Origin: Confluentibacter lentus
GTDB taxonomy: Bacteria > Bacteroidota > Bacteroidia > Flavobacteriales > Flavobacteriaceae
DNA length: 64,000 bases
NCBI RefSeq assembly: GCF_002806995.1
Contig: NZ_NIHE01000003.1
Coordinates: 372,001-436,000 of the forward strand
Direction: 5' to 3'
Below, in pieces: positions 53,967-62,673 of the stretch. Made by a program: the position numbers and the translations under genes. The stretch's first letter is position 1; each line of letters begins with the position of its first letter. The notes beneath the pieces were generated by a model, which ran no database searches, was not told the origin of the DNA, and worked only from the letters and a program-made list of their open reading frames with translations.

Positions 53967-56411
53967 ATGAAGGTTTTAAAATTTGGTGGAACCTCTGTAG
54001 GTTCTGCAAAAAATATCAATAATGTTATCAACATATTAGAGAATGTCTCTAAAAACGATTCTATCATATGTACTGTTTCAGCCGTTGGTGGCATTACGGA
54101 TAAATTGCTTTTAGCAGGAAAACAGGCTCAAAACAAGGATGTTGCGTACATAAATACATTTAACTTAATAAAGGATATCCATGTTGTTATCATAGAGGAA
54201 CTAAACCTTAACAATGGCAAATCCATTATTGAGTACGTTACCGTAGAATTAAATGCCCTTAAAAGTTTGTTGGATGGCATTTATTTAATCAATGAACTAT
54301 CACCTAAAACATCTGATAAGCTGGTTAGTTTTGGTGAGTTGTTATCATCATTTATTATTGCCGAGACCATGAAACATCGTGGTATGTCAGTCGTATGTAA
54401 AAATTCACAAGAATTAATCATTACAAACTCCAACTTTACCAAAGCTGAAGTCAATTACAGCATCACCAACAAAAATATTCAGGACTACTTTAATAGTACG
54501 CCACAAAAAATAACCATCATTCCTGGGTTTATTTCTAAATCGCAGTTAGGTGAACAAACTACGCTTGGCCGTGGTGGATCGGATTTTACGGCTGCCATCG
54601 TCGCGGCTGCTCTAAAAGTAGAACAACTGGAAATATGGACCGATGTGAGTGGCATGTTTACCACAAACCCGAAATTGGTAAAACAAGCCTACCCTATTGA
54701 GAAAATATCGTACCAAGAAGCTATGGAATTATCCCATTTTGGCGCTAAAGTGTTATATCCTCCAACGGTTCAACCTGTATTGGACTTGAATATTCCCATT
54801 CATATAAAAAATACGCTGGAGCCTGAAGCTGCTGGAACCATTATTTCTAATGAAGAATCCGTTTCAACTTCGCCTGTAAAAGGGATTAGCAATATCAACA
54901 ATATAGCTTTACTGACCTTACAAGGTAGTGGTATGATTGGAATTCCTGGGTTCTCTAAACGGCTTTTTGAGACCTTGTCTCAAGAAAAAATAAATGTTAT
55001 TTTAATTACTCAAGCATCATCTGAACATTCCATTTGCTTAGGGATTGATGCCAATGATGCTGAAATCGCTAAATCTGCCATTGACGTTACATTTGAAAAT
55101 GAAATTGCCTTAAATAAAATAGATCCTATTATTGTTGAAAAAAACTTATCTATTATAGCGTTGGTTGGTGATAATATGAAAAACCACCAAGGCATCAGTG
55201 GGAAAATGTTTAGCACACTTGGAAAAAACAATATCAATATTAGGGCGATTGCCCAAGGTGCTTCTGAGAAAAATATTTCAGCAGTTATCTTAGAAACGGA
55301 TGTTAAAAAGGCTTTGAATTCTTTGCATGAACAATTTTTTGAAAGTAAAACAAAACAATTAAATGTATTTATTACGGGCGTTGGAAATGTTGGTGAAAGA
55401 TTGGTGGAGCAAATAAAACAACAGCGGAAATATTTAAAGGAAAATCTAAAAATCAATTTGCGGGTTGCTGGTTTGTCCAATTCAAAAAAAATGATTTTCA
55501 ATGAGGAAGGCATAGATTTAAGCGATTGGAAAACCCAATTGGTGAATGGCGAAAATGCGACATTAGACAGCTTTTTTGAAAAAGTAAAATCCTTAAATCT
55601 TCGCAATAGCATTTTTGTGGATGTCACTGCAAATAAAGACGTTGCTGAATTGTATGCTAAATATTTGCGTCAGAGTATCGGGGTTGTGGCTTGTAATAAA
55701 ATTGCTTGCTCCAGTGATTATGAAAACTATAAATTATTAAAACGCTTATCATTAAAATACAATGCGCCATTTTTGTTTGAAACCAATGTGGGCGCTGGGT
55801 TGCCTATCATTCAAACACTAAGTAATTTAATAGCTTCTGGGGACAAAATCACGTCTATACACGCTGTTTTATCTGGAAGTTTAAACTTTGTGTTTAATAA
55901 TTTTAATGATACCACTAAGTTTTATGATGTGGTAAAACAAGCAGCGGCGGAAGGTTATACCGAACCCGATCCAAGAATTGATTTGAGCGGTGTGGATGTT
56001 GCAAGAAAAATATTGATTCTCGCTCGTGAAAGTGGTATGGAGATGAATTTGGAAGATATTTCCAACAAGCCTTTCTTATCGGAAGCTGGATTAAAAAGTG
56101 ATTCTGTGGACGATTTTTACCAAACGCTTATTGATGATGAAGCTCATTATCAAGACTTATATGCTTCTGCGAAAGCGAAAGGCTGCCAGTTAAAATATGT
56201 GGCACAACTCAATAATGGTAAAGCAAGTGTGAGTTTACAGGAAATCCCAAGCGACCATTCGTTTTATAATCTTAAAGGAAAAGATAATATCGTGATGTTC
56301 TACACACAACGTTATCCAGAACAGCCTATGATTATTAAAGGTGCGGGTGCAGGTGCTGAAGTGACTGCCTCTGGTATATTTGCTGATATTATTAGAATTG
56401 GAAATGATTAA
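53967..56411 (+). CDS. thrA: Bifunctional aspartokinase / homoserine dehydrogenase
   Basis: 814 residues, the usual ThrA length. Aspartokinase domain (about 1-295): MKVLKFGGTSVGSAKNI, TTLGRGGSDFTAAIVA. ACT domains (about 310-460) for Thr feedback, with a serine/glycine-rich SGMIGIPGFSKRLFE motif. Homoserine dehydrogenase (about 465-814): FITGVGNVGERLVEQI Rossmann motif, GAGLPIIQTLSNLIASGD, and LSGSLNFVFNNF. It commits aspartate to threonine and methionine. Preceded by the Thr leader. Confidence 0.97.
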   Translation: MKVLKFGGTSVGSAKNINNVINILENVSKNDSIICTVSAVGGITDKLLLAGKQAQNKDVAYINTFNLIKDIHVVIIEELNLNNGKSIIEYVTVELNALKSLLDGIYLINELSPKTSDKLVSFGELLSSFIIAETMKHRGMSVVCKNSQELIITNSNFTKAEVNYSITNKNIQDYFNSTPQKITIIPGFISKSQLGEQTTLGRGGSDFTAAIVAAALKVEQLEIWTDVSGMFTTNPKLVKQAYPIEKISYQEAMELSHFGAKVLYPPTVQPVLDLNIPIHIKNTLEPEAAGTIISNEESVSTSPVKGISNINNIALLTLQGSGMIGIPGFSKRLFETLSQEKINVILITQASSEHSICLGIDANDAEIAKSAIDVTFENEIALNKIDPIIVEKNLSIIALVGDNMKNHQGISGKMFSTLGKNNINIRAIAQGASEKNISAVILETDVKKALNSLHEQFFESKTKQLNVFITGVGNVGERLVEQIKQQRKYLKENLKINLRVAGLSNSKKMIFNEEGIDLSDWKTQLVNGENATLDSFFEKVKSLNLRNSIFVDVTANKDVAELYAKYLRQSIGVVACNKIACSSDYENYKLLKRLSLKYNAPFLFETNVGAGLPIIQTLSNLIASGDKITSIHAVLSGSLNFVFNNFNDTTKFYDVVKQAAAEGYTEPDPRIDLSGVDVARKILILARESGMEMNLEDISNKPFLSEAGLKSDSVDDFYQTLIDDEAHYQDLYASAKAKGCQLKYVAQLNNGKASVSLQEIPSDHSFYNLKGKDNIVMFYTQRYPEQPMIIKGAGAGAEVTASGIFADIIRIGND

Positions 56412-56416
56412 AAAAG

Positions 56417-56472
56417 ACTTAAGAATAGAGAATAAAGAGTCTATCTTCTCATATCTATTCTCTCATATCTAA
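56417..56472. repeat. Heptad array with inverted halves between thrA and thrB
   Basis: The first half contains AATAGAG and AATAAAG; the second contains TATCTAT, TCTCTCA and TATCTAA, the inverse words. The whole spacer can be cut in 7-mers from 56417 to 56472, ending 8 bases before the thrB ATG. Confidence 0.75.
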
Positions 56473-56480
56473 AAAAAAGA

Positions 56481-57401
56481 ATGAACGAAATAAAAATATT
56501 TTCTCCAGCAACTGTCGCCAATGTGGCTTGTGGATTTGATGTCTTAGGCTTCTGCTTAGACAGTGTTGGCGATGTGATGGTAATTCGGAAAATCGATAAA
56601 AAAGGCATATATATTACTAAAATTGAAGGATTCGATTTGCCTTTTGAAGCGGAATTAAACGTATCCGGCGTTTCTGCTTTAGCGATGTATGACGCTTTAA
56701 GACCGGATTGCGGATTTGAAATTGAAATCTATAAAAACATCAAACCAGGAAGCGGTATTGGTAGCAGTGCCGCTAGTGCTGTAGGCAGTGTGTTTGGTAT
56801 GAACGAACTTTTAGGACGACCCTATAACAAAACACAGCTGACTGAATTCGCCATAAAAGGCGAAGCTTTAGCAAGTAAATGTGAACATGCCGACAACCTC
56901 GCTCCCGCAATGTTTGGTGGTTTTACATTGGTCAAAAGTGTGAATCCTTTGGAAATATTGGAAATCCCAACCCCAGATGATTTATATGCGACCATCATAC
57001 ATCCACAAATTGAAGTAAAAACATCAGAGGCCAGAGCAATTTTACCTAAAGACATCCCGCTAAGCGATGCCATTACGCAATGGTCCAATGTTGGAAGTTT
57101 AATTCATGCTTTGCATACCAATAATTATGAATTGATGCAAAAATCACTTCATGATGCTGTTATTGAACCTTATAGAAGTCAACTGATTCCACATTATCAT
57201 GATGTTAAAAATGCTGTTCTCAAAGCTGGCGCCTTGGGTTGTGGTATATCGGGTTCTGGACCTTCCATATTTTCATTAAATAAAGGTATTGAAACCGCTA
57301 ACAATGTGAAAGATGCCATGAAAAATATCTATTCAAAGACAGGTATTGATTTTGATATTCATGTTTCCAAAATTAATGTAGAAGGAATTAAGGTTATTTA
57401 A
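56481..57401 (+). CDS. thrB: Homoserine kinase
   Basis: 306 residues, a GHMP kinase. Seen: IFSPATVANVACGFDVLGFC, the ATP loop KPGSGIGSSAASAVGSVFG (about 90-108), and GCGISGSGPSIFSL near the C-terminus. Phosphorylates homoserine ahead of ThrC. Between thrB and thrC lies a degraded four-helix-bundle gene with heptad repeats on both sides. Confidence 0.97.
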   Translation: MNEIKIFSPATVANVACGFDVLGFCLDSVGDVMVIRKIDKKGIYITKIEGFDLPFEAELNVSGVSALAMYDALRPDCGFEIEIYKNIKPGSGIGSSAASAVGSVFGMNELLGRPYNKTQLTEFAIKGEALASKCEHADNLAPAMFGGFTLVKSVNPLEILEIPTPDDLYATIIHPQIEVKTSEARAILPKDIPLSDAITQWSNVGSLIHALHTNNYELMQKSLHDAVIEPYRSQLIPHYHDVKNAVLKAGALGCGISGSGPSIFSLNKGIETANNVKDAMKNIYSKTGIDFDIHVSKINVEGIKVI

Positions 57402-57457
57402 ACGGAAGACCGATGACAGGAGACGGAAGATTGATAACGAATAGCAGAATAAGAAGA
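57402..57457 (+). repeat. Heptad array, ACGGAAG family, before the four-helix-bundle gene
   Basis: Units at exact 7-bp steps: ACGGAAG (57402), ACCGATG (57409), ACAGGAG (57416) and ACGGAAG (57423), then degenerate units to 57457. It starts right after the thrB stop. It is the inverse of the array at 57877-57904. Confidence 0.9.
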
Positions 57458-57464
57458 AGTTAAA

Positions 57465-57822
57465 ATGGAAAATTTTAAATTTGAAAAGCTTATTATTTGG
57501 CAAAAAAGCCATGGATTTTGGAGAAGAAATCGACAAGATAACGAATGCTTTTCCTGAAAAAGAAAAATTTAATTTATCATCCCAAATAAGAAGAGCTTCT
57601 GATTCTATCGCCTTGAATATTTCCGAAGGAGCTATCGGGCAATCAAATTTAGAACAAAAGAAATTTATGGGATACGCCATTCGTTCTTTAGCTGAAGTTG
57701 TTACGTGTTTGTTTAAAGCTAAAAGAAGAAACTATATTTCAGAAAATGAATTTACAAAATTATACGATGAAGCATATCATCTTGTAAATATGATGAGTGC
57801 TTTTCGCAAAAACATTAAATGA
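57465..57822 (+). pseudogene. Four-helix-bundle (S23/IVS-type) protein gene, frameshifted
   Basis: The family normally begins MENFKFEKL and continues IWQKAMDFGEEI. Here ATG at 57465 encodes MENFKFEKLIIWQK, then the frame is lost. The rest (AMDFGEEIDKITNAFPEK, SSQIRRASDSIALNISEG, YAIRSLAEVVTCLFKAKRR) continues in the other frame to the stop at 57822. One extra A in a run of six (57502-57507) explains it. About 118 residues if intact. Relatives are encoded in 23S rRNA intervening sequences, and Avd in diversity-generating retroelements has the same fold. The function of stand-alone copies is unknown. Alternatives are programmed frameshifting or a sequencing error. Confidence 0.85.
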
Positions 57823-57836
57823 ATCATCGTTTGCGG

Positions 57837-57904
57837 CTTACGGTCATCTGTCTTCCGTCTTCGGTATATTGTAAAACTTCCGTCTTCCGTCATCGGTCTT
57901 CGGT
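57837..57904 (-). repeat. Inverted heptad arrays, ACGGAAG family, before thrC
   Basis: Two sub-arrays. The first spans 57837-57866 (with TCTTCCG, TCTTCGG). The second is in perfect phase: CTTCCGT (57877), CTTCCGT (57884), CATCGGT (57891) and CTTCGGT (57898). These are exact inverses of units in the array at 57402, so the four-helix-bundle gene lies between inverted repeats. Confidence 0.9.
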
Positions 57905-57919
57905 CAATTTTAAAAAATA

Positions 57920-59212
57920 ATGAATTATTACTCACTTAACAAACAAGCCCCAAACGCATCATTCAAAGATGCCGTTATTAAAGGATTAGCTCCAGATAAA
58001 GGACTCTATTTTCCTGAAAGCATTACGCCGCTTCCAAAAGCTTTTTTTGATAATATTGATAATCTGTCGTATTCAGATATAGCTTTTGAAGCCATCAAAC
58101 AATTTGTGCTTCCTGAAATTCCGGAAGCCATTTTAAAAACGATTGTTGAAGAAACATTGTCTTTTGATTTTCCTGTAGTTGAATTAAACGAAAATATCTC
58201 GACACTAGAATTATTTCATGGGCCAACCATGGCGTTTAAAGATGTCGGTGCCCGTTTTATGGCGCGTTGCTTGGGTTATTTCAACCGAAATAACGATAGA
58301 GAAGTTACGGTTTTAGTGGCAACTTCTGGAGATACTGGTGGTGCAGTTGCCAATGGCTTTTTAGGTGTTAAAGGCGTGAATGTTGTGATACTCTACCCTA
58401 GCGGAAAAGTGAGTGACATTCAAGAAATGCAATTAACCACACTCGGACAAAACATAAAAGCCTTGGAAGTCAACGGCACATTCGACGACTGCCAAGCCTT
58501 GGTTAAAACAGCGTTTTTAGATGAGACCATTACTAGTAAAATGCAGCTAACATCGGCAAATTCTATTAACGTGGCACGTTGGTTACCTCAGTTATTTTAT
58601 TTTATGTTTGCTTATAAACAATTGCATAACAAGTATGAAGACATTGTGTTTTCGGTACCGAGTGGCAATTTCGGAAATATTTGTGCAGGTATGATGGCAC
58701 AACAATTAGGTTTGCCAATCAATCATTTTGTAGCTGCAAATAATGTGAATAATGTAGTGACCCGCTATTTGATTTCTCAATTATATGAACCAAAACCATC
58801 CGTTCAAACGGTGAGCAATGCCATGGATGTTGGTGCGCCAAGCAATTTTATCCGCATTCAAGAAATCTATAAAAACGACTTCAAATCCCTTAAAGAAAAT
58901 ATATCATCTTATAGTTTCACGGATAGTCAAACTAAAGATGCCATGCTAGACATCTATAATAAATACAATTATGTGGCTGATCCTCATGGTGCTGTCGGTT
59001 ATTTGGGCTGTATATCGTATTTAAAAGAGCATCCAAGGGCGCATTGTGTCTTTTTAGAAACCGCGCATCCCACTAAGTTTTTAGATGTTGTAGAAGATGT
59101 TATCAAAGAAAAGCAACCGCTTCCAAAACAAATTCAATCCGTTATGGGGAAAGAAAAAGTTGCAGTTAAAATTTCCACTTATGAGGATTTGAAAAACTTT
59201 CTATTAAAATAA
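57920..59212 (+). CDS. thrC: Threonine synthase
   Basis: 430 residues, PLP-dependent. Seen: SFKDAVIKGLAPDKGLYFPE, the PLP lysine Lys107 in FHGPTMAFKDVGARFMARC, VLVATSGDTGGAVANGF (phosphate loop), and FSVPSGNFGNICAGMMA. It closes the thrABC set and is followed after 4 bases by a small membrane protein gene. Confidence 0.97.
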   Translation: MNYYSLNKQAPNASFKDAVIKGLAPDKGLYFPESITPLPKAFFDNIDNLSYSDIAFEAIKQFVLPEIPEAILKTIVEETLSFDFPVVELNENISTLELFHGPTMAFKDVGARFMARCLGYFNRNNDREVTVLVATSGDTGGAVANGFLGVKGVNVVILYPSGKVSDIQEMQLTTLGQNIKALEVNGTFDDCQALVKTAFLDETITSKMQLTSANSINVARWLPQLFYFMFAYKQLHNKYEDIVFSVPSGNFGNICAGMMAQQLGLPINHFVAANNVNNVVTRYLISQLYEPKPSVQTVSNAMDVGAPSNFIRIQEIYKNDFKSLKENISSYSFTDSQTKDAMLDIYNKYNYVADPHGAVGYLGCISYLKEHPRAHCVFLETAHPTKFLDVVEDVIKEKQPLPKQIQSVMGKEKVAVKISTYEDLKNFLLK

Positions 59213-59216
59213 ATTC

Positions 59217-59456
59217 ATGGAATTAACAGACTGGATTGGATTTTTAGGCGTTTCTCAAATTCTACTCGCCTATTTTTTAAATGTCATTGGAAAAGTGTCC
59301 AATAAAAGTTTGGTTTTCATCTTACTTAATGTGGTTGGTGCGGCTATGGCTTGCTTTGCTTCCATTCTTTTAAAATATTGGCCTTTTATCATTTTAGAAG
59401 GTGTTTGGACATTGGTGTCCATTTATGCATTACTTAATTTAAAGAAGGTTTCCTAA
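59217..59456 (+). CDS. CBU_0592-like small membrane protein
   Basis: 79 residues with about three hydrophobic helices. Seen: DWIGFLGVSQILLAYFLNV, SLVFILLNVVGAAMACFAS, and PFIILEGVWTLVSIYALL. This pattern fits the CBU_0592 family of small membrane proteins with no known function. Its start lies 4 bases after thrC, so it is probably in the same transcript. It may be a passenger of the operon. Confidence 0.7.
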   Translation: MELTDWIGFLGVSQILLAYFLNVIGKVSNKSLVFILLNVVGAAMACFASILLKYWPFIILEGVWTLVSIYALLNLKKVS

Positions 59457-59512
59457 GTTAATTTTAGCAATTCCATAACAAAATTTTTCCCACGGAAATC
59501 ATTATTGCTTGA

Positions 59513-59560
59513 TTATGTTAAAATTTCTGTTAACTTCGTTCGGCAGAAATTTTAACATAA
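59513..59560. promoter_or_regulatory. Perfect 17-bp inverted repeat upstream of the sugar-transporter operon
   Basis: Left arm 59513-59529 (TTATGTTAAAATTTCTG), 14-nt spacer, right arm 59544-59560, exact inverse. The spacer holds TAACTTCG, one base off a TAnnTTTG -7 box. The position, 13 bp before the start codon, suggests an operator that covers the promoter, or a leader hairpin. Confidence 0.7.
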
Positions 59561-59572
59561 CCAACTAACCAA

Positions 59573-61186
59573 ATGGAATTAAGCAATAAAGTGTCGCTAA
59601 AAGAGAAAATTGGCTATGCGCTCGGTGATGGCGCAGCAAACATTGCATGGCGGGGTGTTTCCACGTTTTTATTTATATTTTATACAGACGTTTTTGGATT
59701 AGACCCCATTACCGTTGGGGTTTTAATGTTGGTGGCTCGGTTTAGTGACGGCATTAGTGATGTATTAATGGGCATTATTGGTGACCGCACCAACTCCAAA
59801 TACGGAAAATTTAGACCGTGGATTTTATGGACCGCCATTCCTTTAGGCGTTATTCTTTCCCTGCTATTTACAAGCCCTGAGTTAGGTACCAACGGAAAAA
59901 TTGTTTACGCGTATGTCACCTATATATTATTCACATTAATTTATACAGCCAATAATATTCCCTATGGTGCTTTAATGGCTGTGATGACAGGCGATGATAA
60001 AGAACGAACCACTATTGGCTCTTTTAGAATGGTGGGTGCTTTTGCAGGTGGAATGCTCGTTCAAGGGGCGTTACTGTTTTTAGTGGCGTATTATGGCAAT
60101 GTCAACCCAACGATTGATATCTCCCAATTGGATGAAGATACATATGCTGTGAGTGTAACAGCTTCTGATAATATTGAACATGTGAATATCAAGACTGATA
60201 ATGGTATCGCCTTATTTGCATGGAATAATGCTAGCATGCAAAATAATGATGTTGAAGCCACAAATGGAAAAAGTTTCGAAATGGAAAAAGGCAACACCTA
60301 TTCCTTTACCGTGACTGGAGAAAAAAATCTAAAAGCCGAAGATATATCCATCATAAACCAAAAAGAAGGTTATAGCAAATCCATGTATGTGATGTCCGCT
60401 ATACTTGCTTTATTGATGTTAATCACATTTTATTCCACGAGAGAACGTGTACTACCGCCTAAAGATCAAAAAACAGATTTGATACAAGATTTCAAAGACT
60501 TAATAAAAAACAAACCTTGGATTATTTTATTGTTGATAGGACTTCTATTCAACGTTTATAATTCCATCAAACAAGGTATAGTCGTTATCTACTTTACCCA
60601 CTATTTAAATGATCAATTATTATCCGCTACTTATCTAGTCGGTTTAATGATTGCCTCTATTTTAGGAGCCTTTTTCACTGCTCAATTGAGTAGAAAATTC
60701 GGAAAACGTAATTTACTTATTTATGCCCTTATTTTTTCAGGTGCCGTAAATGCCTTGTTAGTATTTTGTAAACCTGATGATGTAGCTGCTATATTTATTA
60801 TTGGCACCATATCTGAATTTGCTGCAGCTATATTACCAACCTTGTTTTTTGTGATGTTGGGTGATGCCGCCGATTTTTCAGAGTGGAAAAATGGCAGAAG
60901 AGCTACCGGACTTATTTATTCTGCGGGTTCGTTCGCAACTAAATTTGGAGGTGGTATTGCGGGTGCTATTATCGGTCTGGTTTTAGGTGCTTATTTCTAT
61001 GATGGTCAGGATGCTGTCGCCATTAAAGGCGCGTTTCCGGGTATGGTGATGCTTATGAGTTGGATTCCCGCTATCATTGCTTTTGTCGCCGCGGGTATCA
61101 TGCTGTTATATCCATTGGATAAAGCAAAAATGGACATCATTACCAGCGATTTAAATGCCAAACGATTAGCACAATCCGTAGAATAA
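59573..61186 (+). CDS. GPH-type MFS sugar transporter with an inserted extracellular domain
   Basis: 537 residues. Sugar:cation symporter (glycoside-pentoside-hexuronide family) features are seen: KIGYALGDGAANIAWRGVS, ARFSDGISDVLMGIIGDRTN and PYGALMAVMTGDDKERT in the first half, and LPTLFFVMLGDAADFSEW later. Between helices 6 and 7 (about residues 183-265) lies a soluble insert with no membrane helix (YAVSVTASDNIEHVNI, SFEMEKGNTYSFTVTG), probably a beta-sandwich. The family is normally about 450-480 residues. It is followed after 9 bases by a beta-glucosidase gene. Confidence 0.88.
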   Translation: MELSNKVSLKEKIGYALGDGAANIAWRGVSTFLFIFYTDVFGLDPITVGVLMLVARFSDGISDVLMGIIGDRTNSKYGKFRPWILWTAIPLGVILSLLFTSPELGTNGKIVYAYVTYILFTLIYTANNIPYGALMAVMTGDDKERTTIGSFRMVGAFAGGMLVQGALLFLVAYYGNVNPTIDISQLDEDTYAVSVTASDNIEHVNIKTDNGIALFAWNNASMQNNDVEATNGKSFEMEKGNTYSFTVTGEKNLKAEDISIINQKEGYSKSMYVMSAILALLMLITFYSTRERVLPPKDQKTDLIQDFKDLIKNKPWIILLLIGLLFNVYNSIKQGIVVIYFTHYLNDQLLSATYLVGLMIASILGAFFTAQLSRKFGKRNLLIYALIFSGAVNALLVFCKPDDVAAIFIIGTISEFAAAILPTLFFVMLGDAADFSEWKNGRRATGLIYSAGSFATKFGGGIAGAIIGLVLGAYFYDGQDAVAIKGAFPGMVMLMSWIPAIIAFVAAGIMLLYPLDKAKMDIITSDLNAKRLAQSVE

Positions 61187-61195
61187 TTTATAAAG

Positions 61196-62584
61196 ATGCA
61201 GATGAAAACATTTCCAAATGATTTTATATGGGGTACGGCAACGTCGTCTTACCAAATTGAAGGTGCCGCTAAATTACATGGCAAAGGGCCGTCTATTTGG
61301 GATGCCTTTTCGAGTATCCCCGGGAAAGTACATAATGGAGAGACAGGTGACATCGCCTGCGATCACTATCATACATTCAAGGAAGACATCCAACTCATGA
61401 AAAACATGGGCGTTAAAGCCTATCGGTTTTCGATAGCTTGGGCACGCGTGATGCCGACAGGAAAAGACAGCATTAATGAAGCTGGCATTCAGTTTTATTC
61501 CGATTTAATCAATGAATTATTAAAAGCTGATATTATGCCTTGGGTGACTTTGTATCACTGGGATTTACCTCTGGCATTGCAATTGGAACATGATGGTTGG
61601 TTGGGAACGTCCCTACCCGATTATTTCGCTGCGTATGCCGATTTGTGTTTCGAACGTTTTGGTGATCGCGTTAAAAACTGGATAACCCTCAACGAACCTT
61701 GGGTCGCTTCCATTTTAGGTTACGGTCAAGGCGTATTTGCTCCCGGAAGGATTTCAACCTCTGAACCTTATTTAGCAGGCCATCATTTTATCTTGGCGCA
61801 TGCAAAAGCTGTTCATATCTACAGGGATAAATACAGCCATCAAAAAGGGAAAATCGGCATCACCAATAATTGCGATTGGAGAGAGCCATTAACGGATAGC
61901 AAAGAGGATAAGGAAGCTGCCGAAAGAGCGTTAGAATTTTTCTTGGCCTGGTTTGCGGACCCGATTTATAAAGGGGATTATCCAAAAACGATGAAGGAAC
62001 GTTTGGGCGACCGACTTCCTAAATTTTCTTCGGAAGAAAAAGAGATGATTAAAGGCACATCCGATTTCTTCGGATTAAACCATTACACCACCATGTATGC
62101 CGCCCATAATGACGGCACTAAAAAAGAGCAAAGTGTGTATGGTAACGGTGGTATTTCTGAAGACCAACATGTGGATTTATCCTTAGACGACAATTGGAAA
62201 CTCACGTCCATGAATTGGGCCGTTGTGCCTTGGGGCTGTAAAAAATTGTTACAATGGATTGACGCACGCTACAACAACCCAGATATTTATATTACCGAAA
62301 ATGGGTGTGCTTATAATGATGAACTTGTTAACGGACAAGTCAACGATCAAGAGCGTTTGGAGTTTTATCAAGGTTATTTAAAAGCCTGCCAAGAAGCGAT
62401 TGCTGAAGGCGTCAAACTTAAAGGCTATTTTGCTTGGTCTTTTATGGATAATTTTGAGTGGGCTTCTGGTTATGATAAACGTTTCGGGTTGCATTATGTG
62501 GATTTCAAAACGTTGAAGCGCACCCCTAAAAAATCCGCGATTTGGTTTGGTAATGCTATTAAAAATAATAGTGCGGATATTTAA
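61196..62584 (+). CDS. GH1 beta-glucosidase
   Basis: 462 residues, no signal peptide, so cytoplasmic. Seen: FIWGTATSSYQIEGAAKL, SIAWARVMPTG, acid/base Glu167 in ITLNEPWVASILGYG and nucleophile Glu368 in IYITENGCAYND. It hydrolyses beta-glucosides, possibly those imported by the adjacent transporter. The start may be the ATG at 61196 or 61202. An aldose 1-epimerase gene follows after a repeat-rich gap. Confidence 0.95.
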   Translation: MQMKTFPNDFIWGTATSSYQIEGAAKLHGKGPSIWDAFSSIPGKVHNGETGDIACDHYHTFKEDIQLMKNMGVKAYRFSIAWARVMPTGKDSINEAGIQFYSDLINELLKADIMPWVTLYHWDLPLALQLEHDGWLGTSLPDYFAAYADLCFERFGDRVKNWITLNEPWVASILGYGQGVFAPGRISTSEPYLAGHHFILAHAKAVHIYRDKYSHQKGKIGITNNCDWREPLTDSKEDKEAAERALEFFLAWFADPIYKGDYPKTMKERLGDRLPKFSSEEKEMIKGTSDFFGLNHYTTMYAAHNDGTKKEQSVYGNGGISEDQHVDLSLDDNWKLTSMNWAVVPWGCKKLLQWIDARYNNPDIYITENGCAYNDELVNGQVNDQERLEFYQGYLKACQEAIAEGVKLKGYFAWSFMDNFEWASGYDKRFGLHYVDFKTLKRTPKKSAIWFGNAIKNNSADI

Positions 62585-62673
62585 TTTATTTGTTAAACTC
62601 GTTGCGCATTTTCAAACTTATAACGTTATTTAGTGTCAGTTTGATTGAAATATTGAGAACCGTAGTTGCATAG

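Noticed and set aside
55010-55627. 205-residue minus-strand ORF inside thrA
   Set aside because: It lies wholly opposite a clear ThrA coding sequence and shows no family signature.
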